DNA of 64,000 nt from contig JAQGDG010000275.1 in assembly GCA_029844215.1 (NCBI GenBank), positions 1-64,000 of the forward strand, read 5' to 3'. This document shows, one piece after another, positions 1 to 12,630 of the stretch. The notes under the pieces are model-generated. The model made no database searches. It had not been told where the DNA came from and saw nothing but the letters and a program-made list of their open reading frames with translations. Made by a program: the position numbers and the translations under genes. The DNA comes from Przewalskia tangutica. Its lineage: Eukaryota > Streptophyta > Magnoliopsida > Solanales > Solanaceae. The stretch's first letter is position 1. Each line of letters starts with the position of its first letter.

Positions 1-425
1 AGCCTACAACAGGCCTGACATTACTGCATGAAATACACCGTAATGACTGGCAAATAGTCGGATTATGTTAAGCATGAGATACACCGAGCCTACAAATAAA
101 GCCGGATTACGCATGAGATACACCGAGCCTACACATAGGCCGGACACGCCATATTACCCCGAGCCTACACATAGTAATGGTTACGCTGCCACAAGACACC
201 GAGCCCACAAAGCGGCCGGATTATGCACATGATTTCACAAAGAGACACCGAGGCCTCCACAGCGCGCCGTGACATGCTACATGATTCCACAAGACACCGA
301 GCTCCCACAGCGGCCGGATTATGCTACATGATTCCATTAAGATAATCGAAAGCTCTTCCTGCACAGCGGCCGACTATGTCACATGATCTATCAAGACACC
401 GCGTGTTCCGTAAACGGGTCGGATG
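1..425. repeat. 39-bp tandem array inside D12 5' LTR
   Basis: About eleven degenerate units of roughly 39 bp, each carrying 'acaccgagcc' followed by 'tacaaatagg' or 'cacagcggcc' and then a 'gattatg' segment. Units drift from the 'tacaaatagg' type on the left to the 'cacagcggcc' type on the right. The same order occurs at 13405-13880, so the array is an integral part of this LTR subfamily. Confidence 0.85.
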
Positions 426-1069
426 CCATGTTATGTAAGAGGCAGTAAGTTATGTGGAAAAACTTCTGATTAACCTCTTAAGTAATGTATGTAAGAATAC
501 GATGTTAAATCTTACGGAAAAGCAAGGAAAATGGAAACTACTATTATATACGAAAGATTTCGTGGTGAGTTAAAATGGCATTCTTTTGTACGCTTATGAT
601 TTGATTCTGCACATTATTTCGCTCCATATTCGCAATTGTTGTATCGCCGACTAATTCTTCGTACGCGCGCGTCACGTCCATGGTGTTTAGGTACAATATG
701 TTCATGGATCCGCGTAGCTTAGGATCCCCGTTGCTTATTTTCTTAGGACGGTTCGATGTTCCGGAGTTGTCATATGGCGTATATTCGGGGTATGGCGGGC
801 CCCACCCCGCCACAACTTGTAATTCTGTAAGAGGTCCATGAGAGTCACATATCGCGGTCTCTTTGTCAGAAAGAAAGCGAGGTAAACCCGCTTCGCTTAC
901 GGACATGATATCGCTCTCGAAGCGTAAATCTTATCCGAATCCGACTCACCGTTGCTTTACTTCCGCTTGTTTTATTTATGTTTCCATGTATGTTCCACCG
1001 ACATCTATGATGTTTACCTGCAAGTGGTGCCTTCGTGTAGGGCACCACGCGTCCCCGTCAGTTGCGACA
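1..1069 (+). mobile_element. 5' LTR of element D12, cut by window edge
   Basis: This is the right-hand part of a long LTR. It matches the end of the second D12 LTR (13400-14454) in order: a 39-bp repeat array, then a stretch starting near 'gttatgtaag', then a GC-rich stretch containing 'gggccccaccccgcc', then a terminal segment with 'gggcaccacgcg' and the end '...gcgaca'. A primer-binding-site-like sequence follows directly, so this is the 5' LTR of a + strand element. Open frames inside it (for example 544-906 on the minus strand) are not shared in frame with the other copy and look like chance. The LTR start lies outside the window. Confidence 0.8.
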
Positions 1070-1260
1070 AAAGGGCATCGCAGCGCTTAGTCCTCGAAAG
1101 TGTCTACAAGCATCGTGTTCAGTAGCAGTCTCGACTTATCGCGCAGTTGTGCACCACATCTATAATCAGGAGGCCGCAGGACATTTAGGATTGGTTTCAT
1201 TCTTCTCACCAGATCGTATGATAGTAGTCAGATTACGTGGTCGCCTCCCTAACGAAAGTT
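1070..1260 (+). promoter_or_regulatory. D12 primer-binding site, leader and leader stem-loop
   Basis: Directly after the LTR end, 'ggcatcgcagcgc' (1074-1086) corresponds to 'tggtatcgcagcgc' in element C, which resembles the plant initiator-Met tRNA primer-binding site. The following 190 bp align with the leaders of E, A, B and C (shared 'aaagtgtctac', 'aggatttggtttcattcttc'-like blocks) up to an ATG at 1261. The stem-loop is imperfect here (GACTTATC at 1133-1140, ATAATC at 1162-1167) but keeps the self-complementary GTGCAC at 1149-1154. Confidence 0.65.
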
Positions 1261-2239
1261 ATGTTAATCGCGCTACGAGAAAGGCAAACAGGCGTGTGAC
1301 TCAGAACGACTATGCCGATTGGTGATCCGTGCTGGTAATGATTATAGTATAGTTGGTATTGTGACATACATCTATACGAGTTACGATGTATGGCCGACGC
1401 GTCGCTTAGAATAATTTTAGATTACCAGGAATCGTAAAGACTAACTCAGACACCGGGAAGCGTGGTATAGTTAATGAACTTTCGCTGAAGGTTTTGTGTT
1501 TTATTTTGAGGTAATTGGGAAAGGATGAGTCGTCCGACAGTGTGGTAACCCTAAGCCATATTGGAACCTAACTGAATGTCATGTTAATAGATTGCCGCAG
1601 TAAGCTTAAGAGAATTATACTGATTAGGTCCGGATAGAGTGTTAATGGTTATCGTGGATCGAGACAATATGGTTTTGGTATTATGAGAAGTTTTTGTACC
1701 CACGGGGATCGTGCGGGCGGAGCATGGAAATCGCAGCCTAAGAATATTGATTACGCCGAGACCTTGCATATAAGCGTTTTCTCCGCAATAAGATTTTAAG
1801 TCGTACCAAGGATAAGAGTTAAGACGCGACAGCCAAGCCAGGACCTCACGGTCTCCCATGGCCTGGAAAAACGATGGAGCGATCACTGTAGAGTTCGCTA
1901 CGTGACAGGCTGCTCACGGGGCGCAAGGCCCAAGTTTAGTTAATTGTTTACTGTTCGTGGACGTTGCTCACCGAACCAGGTCAGAAGTTTAAATGGCCTT
2001 ATGTTGTTTTATAGAGTGACTCCAAAGGTTCGAGGCCGTAGTTTGCATGGAAGTTATGTATGATGTTAAGGAGTCGGAAGTACGTAAAAGATAATCTTTT
2101 CAGACTTACGATGGATGATACGCGCGCTACGTATTGGGCCACGTGGTATCATGGTACGTCAGCGCGGTGAAAGCAAACTATGTCGCTAATTATAAGTTTG
2201 ACTAAAGAACATTCGAGGACTAATGTTTCTGGGGAAGAA
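1261..2239 (+). other. D12 internal region without recognisable gag-pol
   Basis: Only about 1.0 kb separates the leader from the polypurine tract. A full Ty3/Gypsy internal region is usually over 4 kb. The ATG at 1261 sits where the gag start lies in the related elements, but the frame closes within tens of codons. I find no RT, RNase H or integrase motif in either direction. Around 1930-1975 a block close to 'cccaagtttagttaa' followed by 'gttcgtggacg' matches the pre-integrase segment of E (8200-8240) and A. The region is therefore a deleted derivative of the same internal sequence. D12 is best described as non-autonomous. Confidence 0.6.
2208..2239 (+). promoter_or_regulatory. D12 inverted repeat and polypurine tract
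   Basis: 'gaacattcgaggactaatgt' (2208-2227) is an imperfect inverted repeat, followed by the purine-rich 'ctggggaagaa' (2229-2239) that ends exactly where the 3' LTR begins with TGTTACACC. In this family such a tract primes plus-strand DNA synthesis. Confidence 0.75.
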
Positions 2240-3601
2240 TGTTACACCTCGTGATTTTCGTGACATGCTTTAAGAACGACGTAAGAACTCGCGCAGTTGT
2301 TAAGATTCAGACTTGTAAAAAAATTATCTGAATTGGTGAAATTGTCGGAAAACGAAGATTGTGGATTTAACGGGAGGCGACACTTGTCACCCCCTTATTG
2401 ATGCCTCGACGAAATAGGCATGGCCAAAATGGTCATCGACTATAGTCTTTAGATGACAAAGTCTTCCTATTAACGAAGCTTCAGTTTCTCAACAAAGTCA
2501 AAGCGTCCCAAGTCTTGATATTTTATAAGACTTCATCTAAAACCACCCATTTGGTTACATCTAACCCTCCACGCCCTTTATTACACTACTAGTAGCAAGT
2601 TAGTATGTCATTACACTTAGAAAAATTTCCACAAAATTGAAGAACTCAATAAGAGTCTCGCTTCTCTCCACTTTCAAAAGGAAAATTTTATGCTTTCATT
2701 CCATTAAGCCCTACACTTTAAACCAAGGTTCATGAGGGTATCAGGAAGTATCTCAATAGAAAACCCTAAAAAGAGAGTTTTCGATAGTCGCAGCTAAAAC
2801 CTAGTGGCTTTCAGGTTTTGGATCGTGAGGTTTCAAGGAAAGTTGTTGCGTGGTTCTAAGGGTCTCAAGGAGCCGATCGGCGGTGTCTGACGAGGCTCTA
2901 GGTTGCATACGAGCAACTTCTTGCCAAGATCGATTACAATTGCTGAGGTATAATCTTGTTCTTTGTTGTTACAAGATTATTTATATTGTTGCATAGCTTT
3001 ATACGCTAGCATGAAGTTGTTAAGTTCATTAAGTATTATGGATTACTTGAGCTAAGTTCAAATGAAAGTAAGTCACGTTGTTGAATACAATTTGATCGTT
3101 ACTGTAATCGCCGATGTAATCGACTCAAGATTCTAGTAGTTATATTCGTCACACTAGATATCATGTTATGCTACCAAGCTGGATTGAAATGGAAATTGAA
3201 TAAGAATTGGTATTGTTGAACCTGGTGGCGAATTTGTACTTCAGGTTTGTAATAGTTAGTTAATTATTTGTATCAACTACCTTCTCTATCGCGCGAGCCA
3301 ATCATGTGAGAGCAATTATTTGTATTGACCCGCATTTATATTGCTGCAGCCAATTGGGGCATATCAGATTTCGCCTTGGAAAAGGTGGCAAAGTAAGTAA
3401 AACAAAGGAGGTCTGTCCGATTTTCTATAGAATTCGCTACTTAGCACTTAATATTCTACGCTTCAAGTAAGAGGTTAACGGACGATGACCATGATAGGTT
3501 GAAGTACTTTGGAGCATTTTACTACTTGTCGACAAGTCGCGAGGTATGCGAACCTCTTCTTTCTTTGGCATGATCATACGTATGAAATCTCAATGGATAA
3601 T
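2240..3601 (+). mobile_element. 3' LTR of D12, left part (split by E)
   Basis: Starts with TGTTACACC right after the polypurine tract. It aligns in order with the minus-strand D-solo LTR read from 63230 downward: shared blocks include 'aaaccaaggttcatgag', the 'tcaatagaaa' block, 'ctagcatgaagt' and the 'gcaaagtaagta' segment. At 3601 the LTR is interrupted by element E and resumes at 12631. The two parts total 3186 bp. ATAAT at 3597-3601 is the left target-site duplication of E. Confidence 0.85.
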
Positions 3602-6600
3602 CATATAACCCGCTTTTTCCGCAGAGTGACGACGACGTGACGAAAATTCCAGTTTGTGCCTTAAAGTGCTTGGCTCAATTTTATTTGTGCATAACACCCT
3701 GCTAGAGTCGTTGACTAAACGCTTTCATTTTCGAGGGGAATTTCCGCTATGTCATTTTTAATTTTTGGCGGATTTTTCCGAGAGACGAAAGATTTTGATC
3801 AACGAGATGCCACACTTGGCACCCTCTCATCGCGGACCTCGGGCGTAAAGCTCGACGATCAGCTGGTTTTTGTCAAGCAGTAGGTAGGATATTTTGTGTG
3901 CAAGTCACTGTGCACATGCCCCAATCTCGCCTTACACTTCGCCTAGCACTGCCAAATCTCGCCATCGTCGCCTTCACTGACCTATAAATACCCTCCCTTT
4001 GATTGAACTTCTTCATCCAAAAATCTCTTAAGTCTTGAAAGCTTCTTCCTCCCCTTTGTTGTGATGCCGAGAGCCTCCTCCTCGCCGAGAGCCCTTCCCT
4101 CCCAGACGCTGCCCGTACCCCCTAGCCTTGTTGCTGCAGACCCTTTGTGGTGTAGAAATACTCAAAAGTATGTTATAATGCCCAAATTACCTTAGCCATA
4201 TACCTTGTCAGATTCTAAGGTTATACCTATACGAAGAGCCTGTAAAATACTATTATACTCGCTACCACAAAACCGAACCCTAGGAAAATCTCCATAAATC
4301 GCTTGAGTATCAGGTGTAGGTTGGTTAGAACTTCTAAGGTGGTTTAGAGCGGGTCGAGCGCTTCTGAGTCGAGCTAAACGATTTCCCAGGATCGACTTTA
4401 ACCAGGATAATTACGGGCTTATCGCAGGTAATTATCTGTCCTCTATCAGAATCGATATTACATATTGTTAGAATATATAGTCGCGATACCATATATAGAA
4501 TCAACGTAGTATCGCAATGTCTTTGACTTGCCTCCGAATTGAAAGAAGAATATCAACCTGTAATTACATAGTATATTACAGAGACTCGTGTAGAGCATCA
4601 CAAGAATGCACTGCCAGTGTTGATGATAACCCCGGTCGGGTAGCCTACTTCGAAGAGAGAGATTTACGCTGCCGCGTGGAGGTGTCACGCTAATTTCTCA
4701 GAATGTTCTACGATGATCTAAATGTTAATGTCACCGGCCTTATAGGTCAAGTACTACGCGTGGCGATCTACTGGGCGGCCGAGAGCCGACGCTAAATACT
4801 TCGAGCGCTTTGCTATTAGTCGATACTCGCCGAGGTATGTAGAACCTCTTCCTATCTCTTCTAGCACGATATGTGTGTAACTATGCAGTACGACGTAGAC
4901 GCATACGTGTTAAATGTATTTGATTGTCTAAAACATGTTATAACGCTTTACTGAAGTCATTATAAATGTTTTACGTCAGTACTAAAATACTGGTCTTAAA
5001 AGTAATCATTTGAACTATAACCGGCTTGTTGTGTTAATAAAGAACTTGGAATTATTTCAAAAGATTTTGAATCATTTTGAAAGAAGCAGTAATACTTGTT
5101 TTTGAAAACTTAAGAGTTATACTAGCTTTACGGAAGTTAGGTATAACTTTAAGAATGTTTTATCGATTTCGAAATCGTAACGTATCGACAAACCATCGCA
5201 GCTGCTAATAAAAGGAAATGTTTTGACTAATTAAGTATTATTAAACCGTGAGAAACTTCCATCCGCATGTAAGCTATTTTTAGACAAAACGATATTTCCT
5301 AGATCACTACTAATAAGATTGTTATAAACAAGAATATCCTACTACATATAAGGCTTATGTTTCTCGATTGTTTAAAAGAGAATTATATTCTTAAATGAAT
5401 AAGACTATGAACTACTAAACCTTTCTAAAATAAGAAACGGAACATTTGAAATTAGGCAAATTCGACGCTTGGAAAATAACGTTGTTACTTGATTTTACAA
5501 AGGTAAATGTTTTGGTTTAATTAAAAAGACAATACTCTATTTTATACTACTGGTATCAGGTGACTTATGTGAAAGCAACGGATCTTTTAAAAGATTTAAT
5601 ATTGAAGTACTTTAGTGATAGATACTGAACTTGTTAAGATAAAGTACCTCGCGGAATAACTCGATTGTAAGGGTTCGAGATAGCCTCAGAATACTTTCTT
5701 GATGTGATAAGCAAACATGTTAGGACGCTACTTGCGTTAGTATCTTGATCGTGATGGCGGGTCATTCTTGTGTGCTTACGCTGTTAAACGTTAAGCCGCA
5801 GACTATTATTGTATCACATACCCCTTCGACTTATTATACCGAGGGCTTGCCACCCTTGACGCGTCCATACGGCCTATGCGTCCTCGTGACTACGCTGGAG
5901 CGTAGCTCCAGGATTGATCATTCCGGTGTTTAGCCTGACGCGGGATTCTACGCGGTCCGCTGAGACTATGCGGTCTTTGAGACTACGCTGGTCATGGAGC
6001 TCTGCGCGGATACCGGTTGCCGCTCGACGCTGGTATACAGCGTTCGGGACCACGATTCGAGTGATACCTACGCTGGTCCGCCGCGACCCATGAGTCGCGA
6101 GTTCCAGAATAGACGCGCCTGGATACGGCGAAGGCGCCTTCGATTACGCGCGCTCAGAAAGACTCGTGATACAGGCCGCTTTATGGTATTTTGGTACGTC
6201 TTAGTAGCTCGCCATGCCTTCGCATTTACCCGCACGGTTTTATTGCGACGACTGGCGGCGTGAGTCCTCGACTTGACATGATCGCTATCAGAATCGTAGT
6301 TTGGCTATCATACATGCCTCCTGCTTTTATGCTACTGCGATTTCATTTAGCGATTTTCGCCACATACTGTACCGCTGTATCGACTTCGGGCCGCGCTCAC
6401 GCCGCAGGCCGAGGTACACCACCGCCGATCCTAGCTCTCGTGGTCACGCTTCAAATGGGAAGCTCCGCTTTCTTCTCCGAGGCTTATCACGTATAGTCCG
6501 CCGCCGTAAAGTTTACATTCGGTTTGGCGGGCCCCGTCCCGCCATCGTTGTCGTGATCATTCTTAGAGGTCTGTAGAGTAATCACGCAAGGTGGTTTGTA

Positions 6601-6780
6601 AAAGGATTAAACTGCTCATGTTGAAAAAGTTGTCATTTTTATATATGCCGAAAGGCAAGTTTTTCTCGATTATTGTTTCATATTTCATAATATGTTCAGA
6701 TCGCTTTATATTCACGACATTACTCGACAGATGTATCTACTGGGTGCCCGGTAGGCACTACCACGCCCGTTCGGTCGACA
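3602..6780 (+). mobile_element. E 5' LTR
   Basis: Aligned by eye over its whole length with 9421-12625. Notable parts: a promoter segment ending in 'cctataaata' near 3981-3990, a block similar to the A/B LTRs ('ggtatgtagaacctc', 'gcatacgtgttaaatg'), then a GC-rich block rich in 'tacgcggtc' microrepeats (5880-6180), a palindromic 'ggcgggccccgtcccgcc' (6526-6543) and the end 'cggtcgaca'. Short open frames within are not conserved in frame between the two LTRs. Confidence 0.88.
3983..3990 (+). promoter_or_regulatory. TATA box of E 5' LTR
   Basis: TATAAATA in 'acctataaatacc', repeated at 9806-9813 in the other LTR and matching the position in the C and F LTRs. It lies about 380 bp from the LTR start, a reasonable U3 promoter position. 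Transcription would run rightward into the internal region. Confidence 0.6.
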
Positions 6781-6969
6781 AAGTGGTATCGTGAGCGCTT
6801 AATCCTGGAAAGTGTCTACGCATCGATCCAGAGTTTTCGATTATCGCGCGCACCACACCAATAATCGCAGGCTATAGGATATTTAAGATTGGTTTCTAAT
6901 TCTTCTCACCGAGATCGCGCCTAGAGTCGTGTTGTAGTCGACCTCCGACGATTTCTTTCCCTTACCGCT
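6781..6969 (+). promoter_or_regulatory. E primer-binding site, leader and stem-loop
   Basis: 'tggtatcgtgagc' (6784-6796) lies three bases after the LTR and matches the primer-binding sites of A, B and C. The 189-bp leader holds a stem GATTAT (6839-6844) / ATAATC (6861-6866) whose loop contains GCGCGC (6846-6851), a six-base self-complementary sequence. The leader ends at the ATG at 6970-6972. Confidence 0.7.
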
Positions 6970-9389
6970 ATGCCCGCCAGGCAACCCGCCCCAGAGGCGC
7001 AAGGCGGAGTCAGCGAGTGAGTTCAGAGGGGCGGCACAGCCCAATCATTACCTAGAGGTAGTTTTTTCGGGAGTTCTCATGACGCCACTAGCCCCAAGAG
7101 AGTTTAGTACGCGGCAGCAAAGGCTTCATCGCCATGATATTTGAACCTTCACCCCACGACCGAACAAAGAATATAGATCGCCAAGAGACAACCTCACATT
7201 AGCTATGGATTTGGCTACTGCAGAGTATACCGACGCATCACAGTCTTCGAGGACTATCTAAAAGAGGGTTGTGCAAGAGTAATTCTTCGCTTAGGCTCGA
7301 GCATGGCCGTGTACGCTTATGCGCAGCAGTCGAGACGCAGAGATCGACTGTGTTAACGGCGACACCGTAATAGGCCAGAGCAAAGAAGCGTCCTTTAGTA
7401 ACTTTTGAGGCGCAGTCGCCACCAAAGCCAGATTAGATTATGCACATCCACCAAAGGCAAATGAGGTCCTCCACGAATTTCGTGACGCTCGGTACGCGGA
7501 GCTGGTCGAGCTCCGAGCTCCGCTCACGATACACGCAGTTCCACCATCCGATTCGCTTTTTCTCGTTGTTCACACGTGGCAGCGCCATCCTGTGGAATGT
7601 CGCTTTAGTTGGTACGCGGTTGCACATGACCGCCGGTCTGTCGAAAGAGTGTCCTCGCTGGAGGACTTAGCCTTCGATCGCGGTAGTTCGTCATCTCCTT
7701 AGCTGGCACCACTGTAAGTTTGATTAGAACGACTAAGGAGTAAAGATACATAGATCTATCCTAAACCTCTAGTTTTGCATAGGTGATAAGCGAGTATACC
7801 TTAGGTGCTATGTTCTGATAGCAAAGTGTGTTAGTTGTGATTTGAAATCACGGTTGTTTAACCGAGTAAGATTTTGGGATAGAGAAAGTGCGAGCCTTAG
7901 AGCTTTATACGTAGACCTTAGAGGCGCAGGCCATCTCGAGAAAAAGGTGTAGTGTTATGTTTGACTTATCTGAGTGCATAGTGCACGTGAGTTATGCTGG
8001 GACAGTCCCTAGGCGTGGAATGAAAGAGGTAGTCGAGCTGCAAGACCGCCAGTTTTCGTGAACGTGATTAGCAGATTGTTCCTGCCGGGAGCTAGTATGA
8101 CGCGCTGCCGCCGCTCGGTTGAGGCCACGCGGGTCAACCCGCGCAGTTCAGCGCTGGCCGGGCCAGGTGGTCCTGGCCAGGTTAGGGTCATGAGGGTGTT
8201 AGGCCCAAGTTTAGTTAACCAAACAGAAGTTCGTGGACGCGTCGACCAGCTGGCTCGCCACGGGGGCGCCCATCATGTTCTTCGGTCGACCGCTCTACTG
8301 CCGTTGAAAGTTAGCGTAGCGTTGTAAGGTTGCACGGTGCCTACCTTCACCTTAAGAGATGCCAGCCTGTGTCAGGCTATTTTTCGCCTTCTAAAAGTTT
8401 ACCAGCAGGTTAAGAACTCAGCGAGTCTCGACCGCATTCGCCGCCGCTATGGATTTGAGGTAGTCGCGGGATTGTTCTCCTGAGGAAGTGTTTAAGCTAC
8501 CATTTTAGTGTTCGGATATCGCCGTGAAGCCTCAGAGGCGTATGTAAATCACGGCCGATTGTTCGATGTTGGCAAGGTTCGCTTAGTTGGTTCAGCTTGT
8601 TCCACAGATCGATAGGTAAAGCTTGTCTGGCGGGTTCCGCAGCTCAAAGGAATCGTATGGATAATCGCGACGACGCTAGAGTTCAGAGTGACCGATCTTC
8701 TTAAAAGTACCACCGAAGTCATGCGGACGTGTTTTGGAAAACAGAGAAACTTAGCCCGAAAGTTACTTTGGGGCCCTTTGAGTTTATGGAGGGATAGGCT
8801 GTTGCCTATATGTTAGCATTTGTCGTCCGACTTAGTGAGGCAAGACGTCCGCCTTTCAGACAGGATGTTCGGAAGTATCAAGATCCATCCAGAGTATTCC
8901 TGGGCCAATAACGACTACATTGTAGATAGTAACCCGAGCTTGATACCAAGTAGCATCGTAAATGTGGAAAGAGTTCGAGCATACGACATCCTCGTGGATC
9001 GCAGCCCTGCACCATTTTGTTGGTCGAGCAAGTCACAAAGGGACAAAAGCGGTACCATTTGTCATCGCCGAGCAAGGCTCGCGATAGCGACAAAGTGGTA
9101 CCATTTGTCGGGTCGCTAAGGTTAATGCCTCGTGCAAAGTGACAAAGTGGTATCTACGACGGTAAAAGAGAGAAGGAGTATACGTACGCGAGCATAGTGA
9201 TCATTTCTTTGTAGAGGCGCACGGCGAAGTATATTTTACTCCGAGAGAGTCAGCGATGTGGATAGAGGTGTTTCTCGTGGACTCGATATAAGTATTTTGC
9301 GCAGCTTGTTTCGTGGGCTACGCGTGGGTGTTTGTTCTCGTAAGTATAGAGTGAAGACTATCGCGCGCCGCTTGTTTTGAGATTAGAAG
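6970..9389 (+). pseudogene. E internal region: gag-start relic and integrase relic
   Basis: The ATG at 6970 (MPARQP-like reading) aligns with the gag start of C and B. The next 1.2 kb aligns with the internal region of A but shows no domain I can name. From about 8240 to 8620 an integrase relic is visible in broken frames: VDQLARHGGAH near 8241 (family pattern VDRLTKSAHF), VVRLHG near 8310-8330, and FDVGKV near 8567. The RT and RNase H expected upstream of integrase are absent: the integrase relic begins only about 1.3 kb after the gag start. E therefore looks like a deletion derivative that cannot make its own replication enzymes. Confidence 0.6.
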
Positions 9390-9420
9390 GAACATTCGAC
9401 GAATGTTTCTACGAGGAGAA
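9390..9420 (+). promoter_or_regulatory. E inverted repeat and polypurine tract
   Basis: 'gaacattcgacgaatgtt' (9390-9407) is a near-perfect inverted repeat. 'cgaggagaa' (9412-9420) abuts the TGTTATACCC start of the 3' LTR. Confidence 0.75.
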
Positions 9421-12400
9421 TGTTATACCCGCTTTTTCCGCAGTACGACGCGGACGACGAGAAAAATTTGAGTTTGTGCCTTAAAGTGCTTGGCCGAATT
9501 TTATTTGTGCATAACACCCTGCTAGAGTCGCCGACTAAACGCTTTCACGCCTTTCGTAGGGAATTTCCGCTATGTCATTTTTAATTTATGGATTTTTCCG
9601 AGAGACGAACATTTTGGACCAACGAGAGGCTACACTTGGCACCTCTCATCAGCGGACTCAAAGGTAAAGCTCGACGATGGGGTTGGTTTTGTCAAGTAGT
9701 AGGTAGGATATTTTGTGCAAGTCACAGGTACACATGCCCTAATCTTGGCCTTACACTTGCCTAGCACTGGCTAAATCTTGGCCATTGGTTGGCCTTCACT
9801 TGACCTATAAATACCTCTCCCTTTGATTAACTTCTTCATCCAAAAATCTCTTAAGTCTTGAAAGCTTCTTCCTCCCCTTTGTGTAGTATGCCGAGAGCCT
9901 CCCCTCGCCGAGAGCCCTTCCTCCTAGAGCGTGGCCGTGGGTACCCCTAGCCTTGTTGCTTTCAGATAATACCCCTCAGGTGTAGAAATACTCTCAAAAG
10001 TATTGTTATAATGCCCAAATTACCTTAGCCATATACCTTGTTGTATTCTAAGGTTATACCTATACGAAGAGCCCGTAAAATACTATTATACTTCCACAAT
10101 ACAAAACCGAAACCCTAGGAAAATCTCCATAGTCCGCTTGAGTATTGCAGAAGCTTGGTTAGAACTTCTAAGGGTGGTTTAGAGCGGGTCGAGCGCCTGA
10201 GTCGAGCTAAACGATTTCCCAGATCGACTTTAACTAGATAATTATGGCTTATCGAGGTAATTATCTTGTTCCTCTATTGTAATCGATATTACATATTGTT
10301 AGAATATATAGTCAAGTATACTATATAGAATCGAACGTAGTATCGCAATGTCTTTTGACTTAAGCCCAATTGAAAGAAGAATACCGAATCAGAATTACAT
10401 AGGTCAGACATTACAAGAGACTTGTGTAGAGCACCGCGAAGTGTAATACCGCTAGGTTAGATGTATAACCCCTCGTTGGTAGCCTACTCGATGGCAGAGA
10501 GATTTACGCCGCATGGGAGGTGCCGAATTTTCAGAGAATGTTCTACGAGATCTAAATGTTAATAAGCGTCACTGCGGCCTTATAGTCAAGTACTACGCAG
10601 GCGCGATCTACTGGGCTTTACGAAGAGACGCTAAAGCACTTGAGCGCTTTGCTATTAGTCGATACTCGCCGAGGTACGCGAACCTCTTCCTATCTCTTCT
10701 AGCATGATACGTGTAATCATGTAGTACCAGACGCATACGTGTTAAATGTATTTGATTGTCTAAAACATAAAGGTTATAACGCTTTACGGGAAGTCGTTAT
10801 AATACTTTACGTTGGTACAAAAATACTTCGGGTCTTTAAAAGGTAAATCGATTTGAACTATAACCGCTTGTTACGTGTTAATAAAGAACTTGAATTATTT
10901 CAAAAGATTTTTGAATCATTTTGAAAGTTAAGTAATACTTGGTTTTTGAAAACTTAAGAGTTATACTAGCTTTACGGAAGTTAGGTATAACGGCTTAAGA
11001 ATGTTTATCGATTTCTGAAATCGTAACGTATCGACAAACCACCGCAAATGCTAATAAAAGGAAATGTTTTGACTAATTAAGTATTATTAAAACCAAGAGA
11101 AACTTCCATCCGCATAAGCTAAGATTTAGACAAAATGATATTTCCTAGATCACTACAGAATAAGATTGTTATAAACAAGAATATCCTACTCACATATAAG
11201 GCTTATGTTTCGATTGTTTAAAAGAGAATTATATTCTTAAACGAATAAGACTATGAACTACTAAACCTTTCTAAAATAAGAAACGTGAACATTTGAAATT
11301 AGGCAAACTCGACGCTTGGAAAATAATGTTGTTACTTGATTTTACAAAGGTAAATGTTTTGGTTTAATTAAAAAGATACCACTTATTTTATACTACGTAT
11401 CATGTGACTTATGCGAAAGCAACGGATCTTTTAAAAGATTTAATGTATGAAGTACTTTAGGATAGATACTCAACTTGTTAGCATAAAGTACTCATGTGAA
11501 TAACTTGATCAGGTTGGCTCGAGATAGCCTTGTAAATACTTTCTTGATGTGATAAGTAAACACGTTAGATGCTACTTGTGTTAGTATCTTGTGCGATCGT
11601 GATGTAAGTGGTCATTCTTGTTTGCTTACGCTGTTAAACGTTAAGCCCGCTGTACTATTATTGTATCACATACCCCTTTGACTTATTATACCGAGGGCTT
11701 GCCACACTGATGCGGTCTATACGGCCTATGGTCCGTGACTACGCGGAGTAGCTCAGGATTGATCATTCGGTGTTTAGCCGACGCGGGATTCCCTACGCGG
11801 TCCGCTGAGACTATGCGGTCTTTTGAGACTACGCGGTCATGGAGCTCAGCGGATACCGGGGTTGCCGCCGATGCGGGTATACCTCAGCGGTCCGGGGACC
11901 ATGATTCGAGGGATACCTCACGCGGGTCCGCAGGACCCATGCGAGTCGCGAGTTCCGTGAATAGACGCGCCGATACCGCGCGAAAGGCCGCCTTCGATTA
12001 CGTGGTGCGGTCAGAAAGACCTCAGGATACGCTTTATGGTATTTGTGGTACCGGGGTCTTAGTAGCCCGCCATGCCTTCGCATTTACCCCGCACGGTTTT
12101 ACGGTGATTACTTTGGCGCGCGAGTCCCCGACTTGATACGATCGCTATCGTGGAATCGTAGTTTGTTATCATACACGTCTCCTGCTTTTATAGACTACTA
12201 TGATTTCATTTACGTGATTTTCGGGCCACATACTGCACTTTGTGATCGACTCCTCCGGGCCGCTCACGCCGCAGTCGAGGTACACCGCCGCTGATCCTAG
12301 CCTCGTGGTCAGCTTGGGCTTGGGAAGCTCCGCTTCCGAGGCTTATCACGTATAGTCCCCGTCGTAAGTGTTTACATTCGTGGTTTGTGGCCCCCGCCAT

Positions 12401-12625
12401 CATTGTCGTATCATTCTGAGGTCCGTAGTAATCACAGGCGGTGGTTTGTAAAAGGATTAAACTGCTCATGAAAAAGTTGTCATTTTTATATATGCCGAAA
12501 GGCAAGTTTTTCTCGATTATTGTTTCATATTTCATAATATGTCTCAGATCGCTTTATATTCTGACACTGGATGATGTCTACTTGGGTGCCCGTAGGCACT
12601 ACCACGGCCCGGTTCGGTCGTGACA
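9421..12625 (+). mobile_element. E 3' LTR
   Basis: Begins TGTTATACCCGC and ends '...cggtcgtgaca', the canonical TG...CA termini. It is colinear with the 5' LTR. Differences between the two are mostly small indels and the recurrent TGT/CAG and TGG/CG interchanges (for example 'ttggccattggttggcc' at 9768 against the matching stretch near 3960). The TATA box is at 9806-9813. The right target-site duplication ATAAT follows at 12626-12630. Confidence 0.88.
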
Positions 12626-12630
12626 ATAAT

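Larger units (their letters stand above)
3597..12630 (+). mobile_element. Element E: complete non-autonomous Ty3/Gypsy-type retrotransposon
   Basis: Two colinear LTRs (3602-6780, 3179 bp; 9421-12625, 3205 bp) flank a 2640-bp internal region. The flanks carry a perfect 5-bp target-site duplication, ATAAT (3597-3601 and 12626-12630). A primer-binding site follows the 5' LTR and a purine tract precedes the 3' LTR. The host sequence on each side is one continuous D12 LTR. The 5' LTR begins 'catataacccgc' where the 3' LTR has 'tgttatacccgc', so the terminal TG is read as CA in one copy. The internal region has a leader, a gag-start-like ATG and an integrase relic but no RT that I can find. Confidence 0.88.

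Noticed and set aside
1..425. Possible CRISPR-like array of 39-bp units
   Set aside because: Head-to-tail degenerate tandem repeat without spacers, present again at the same place in the partner LTR.
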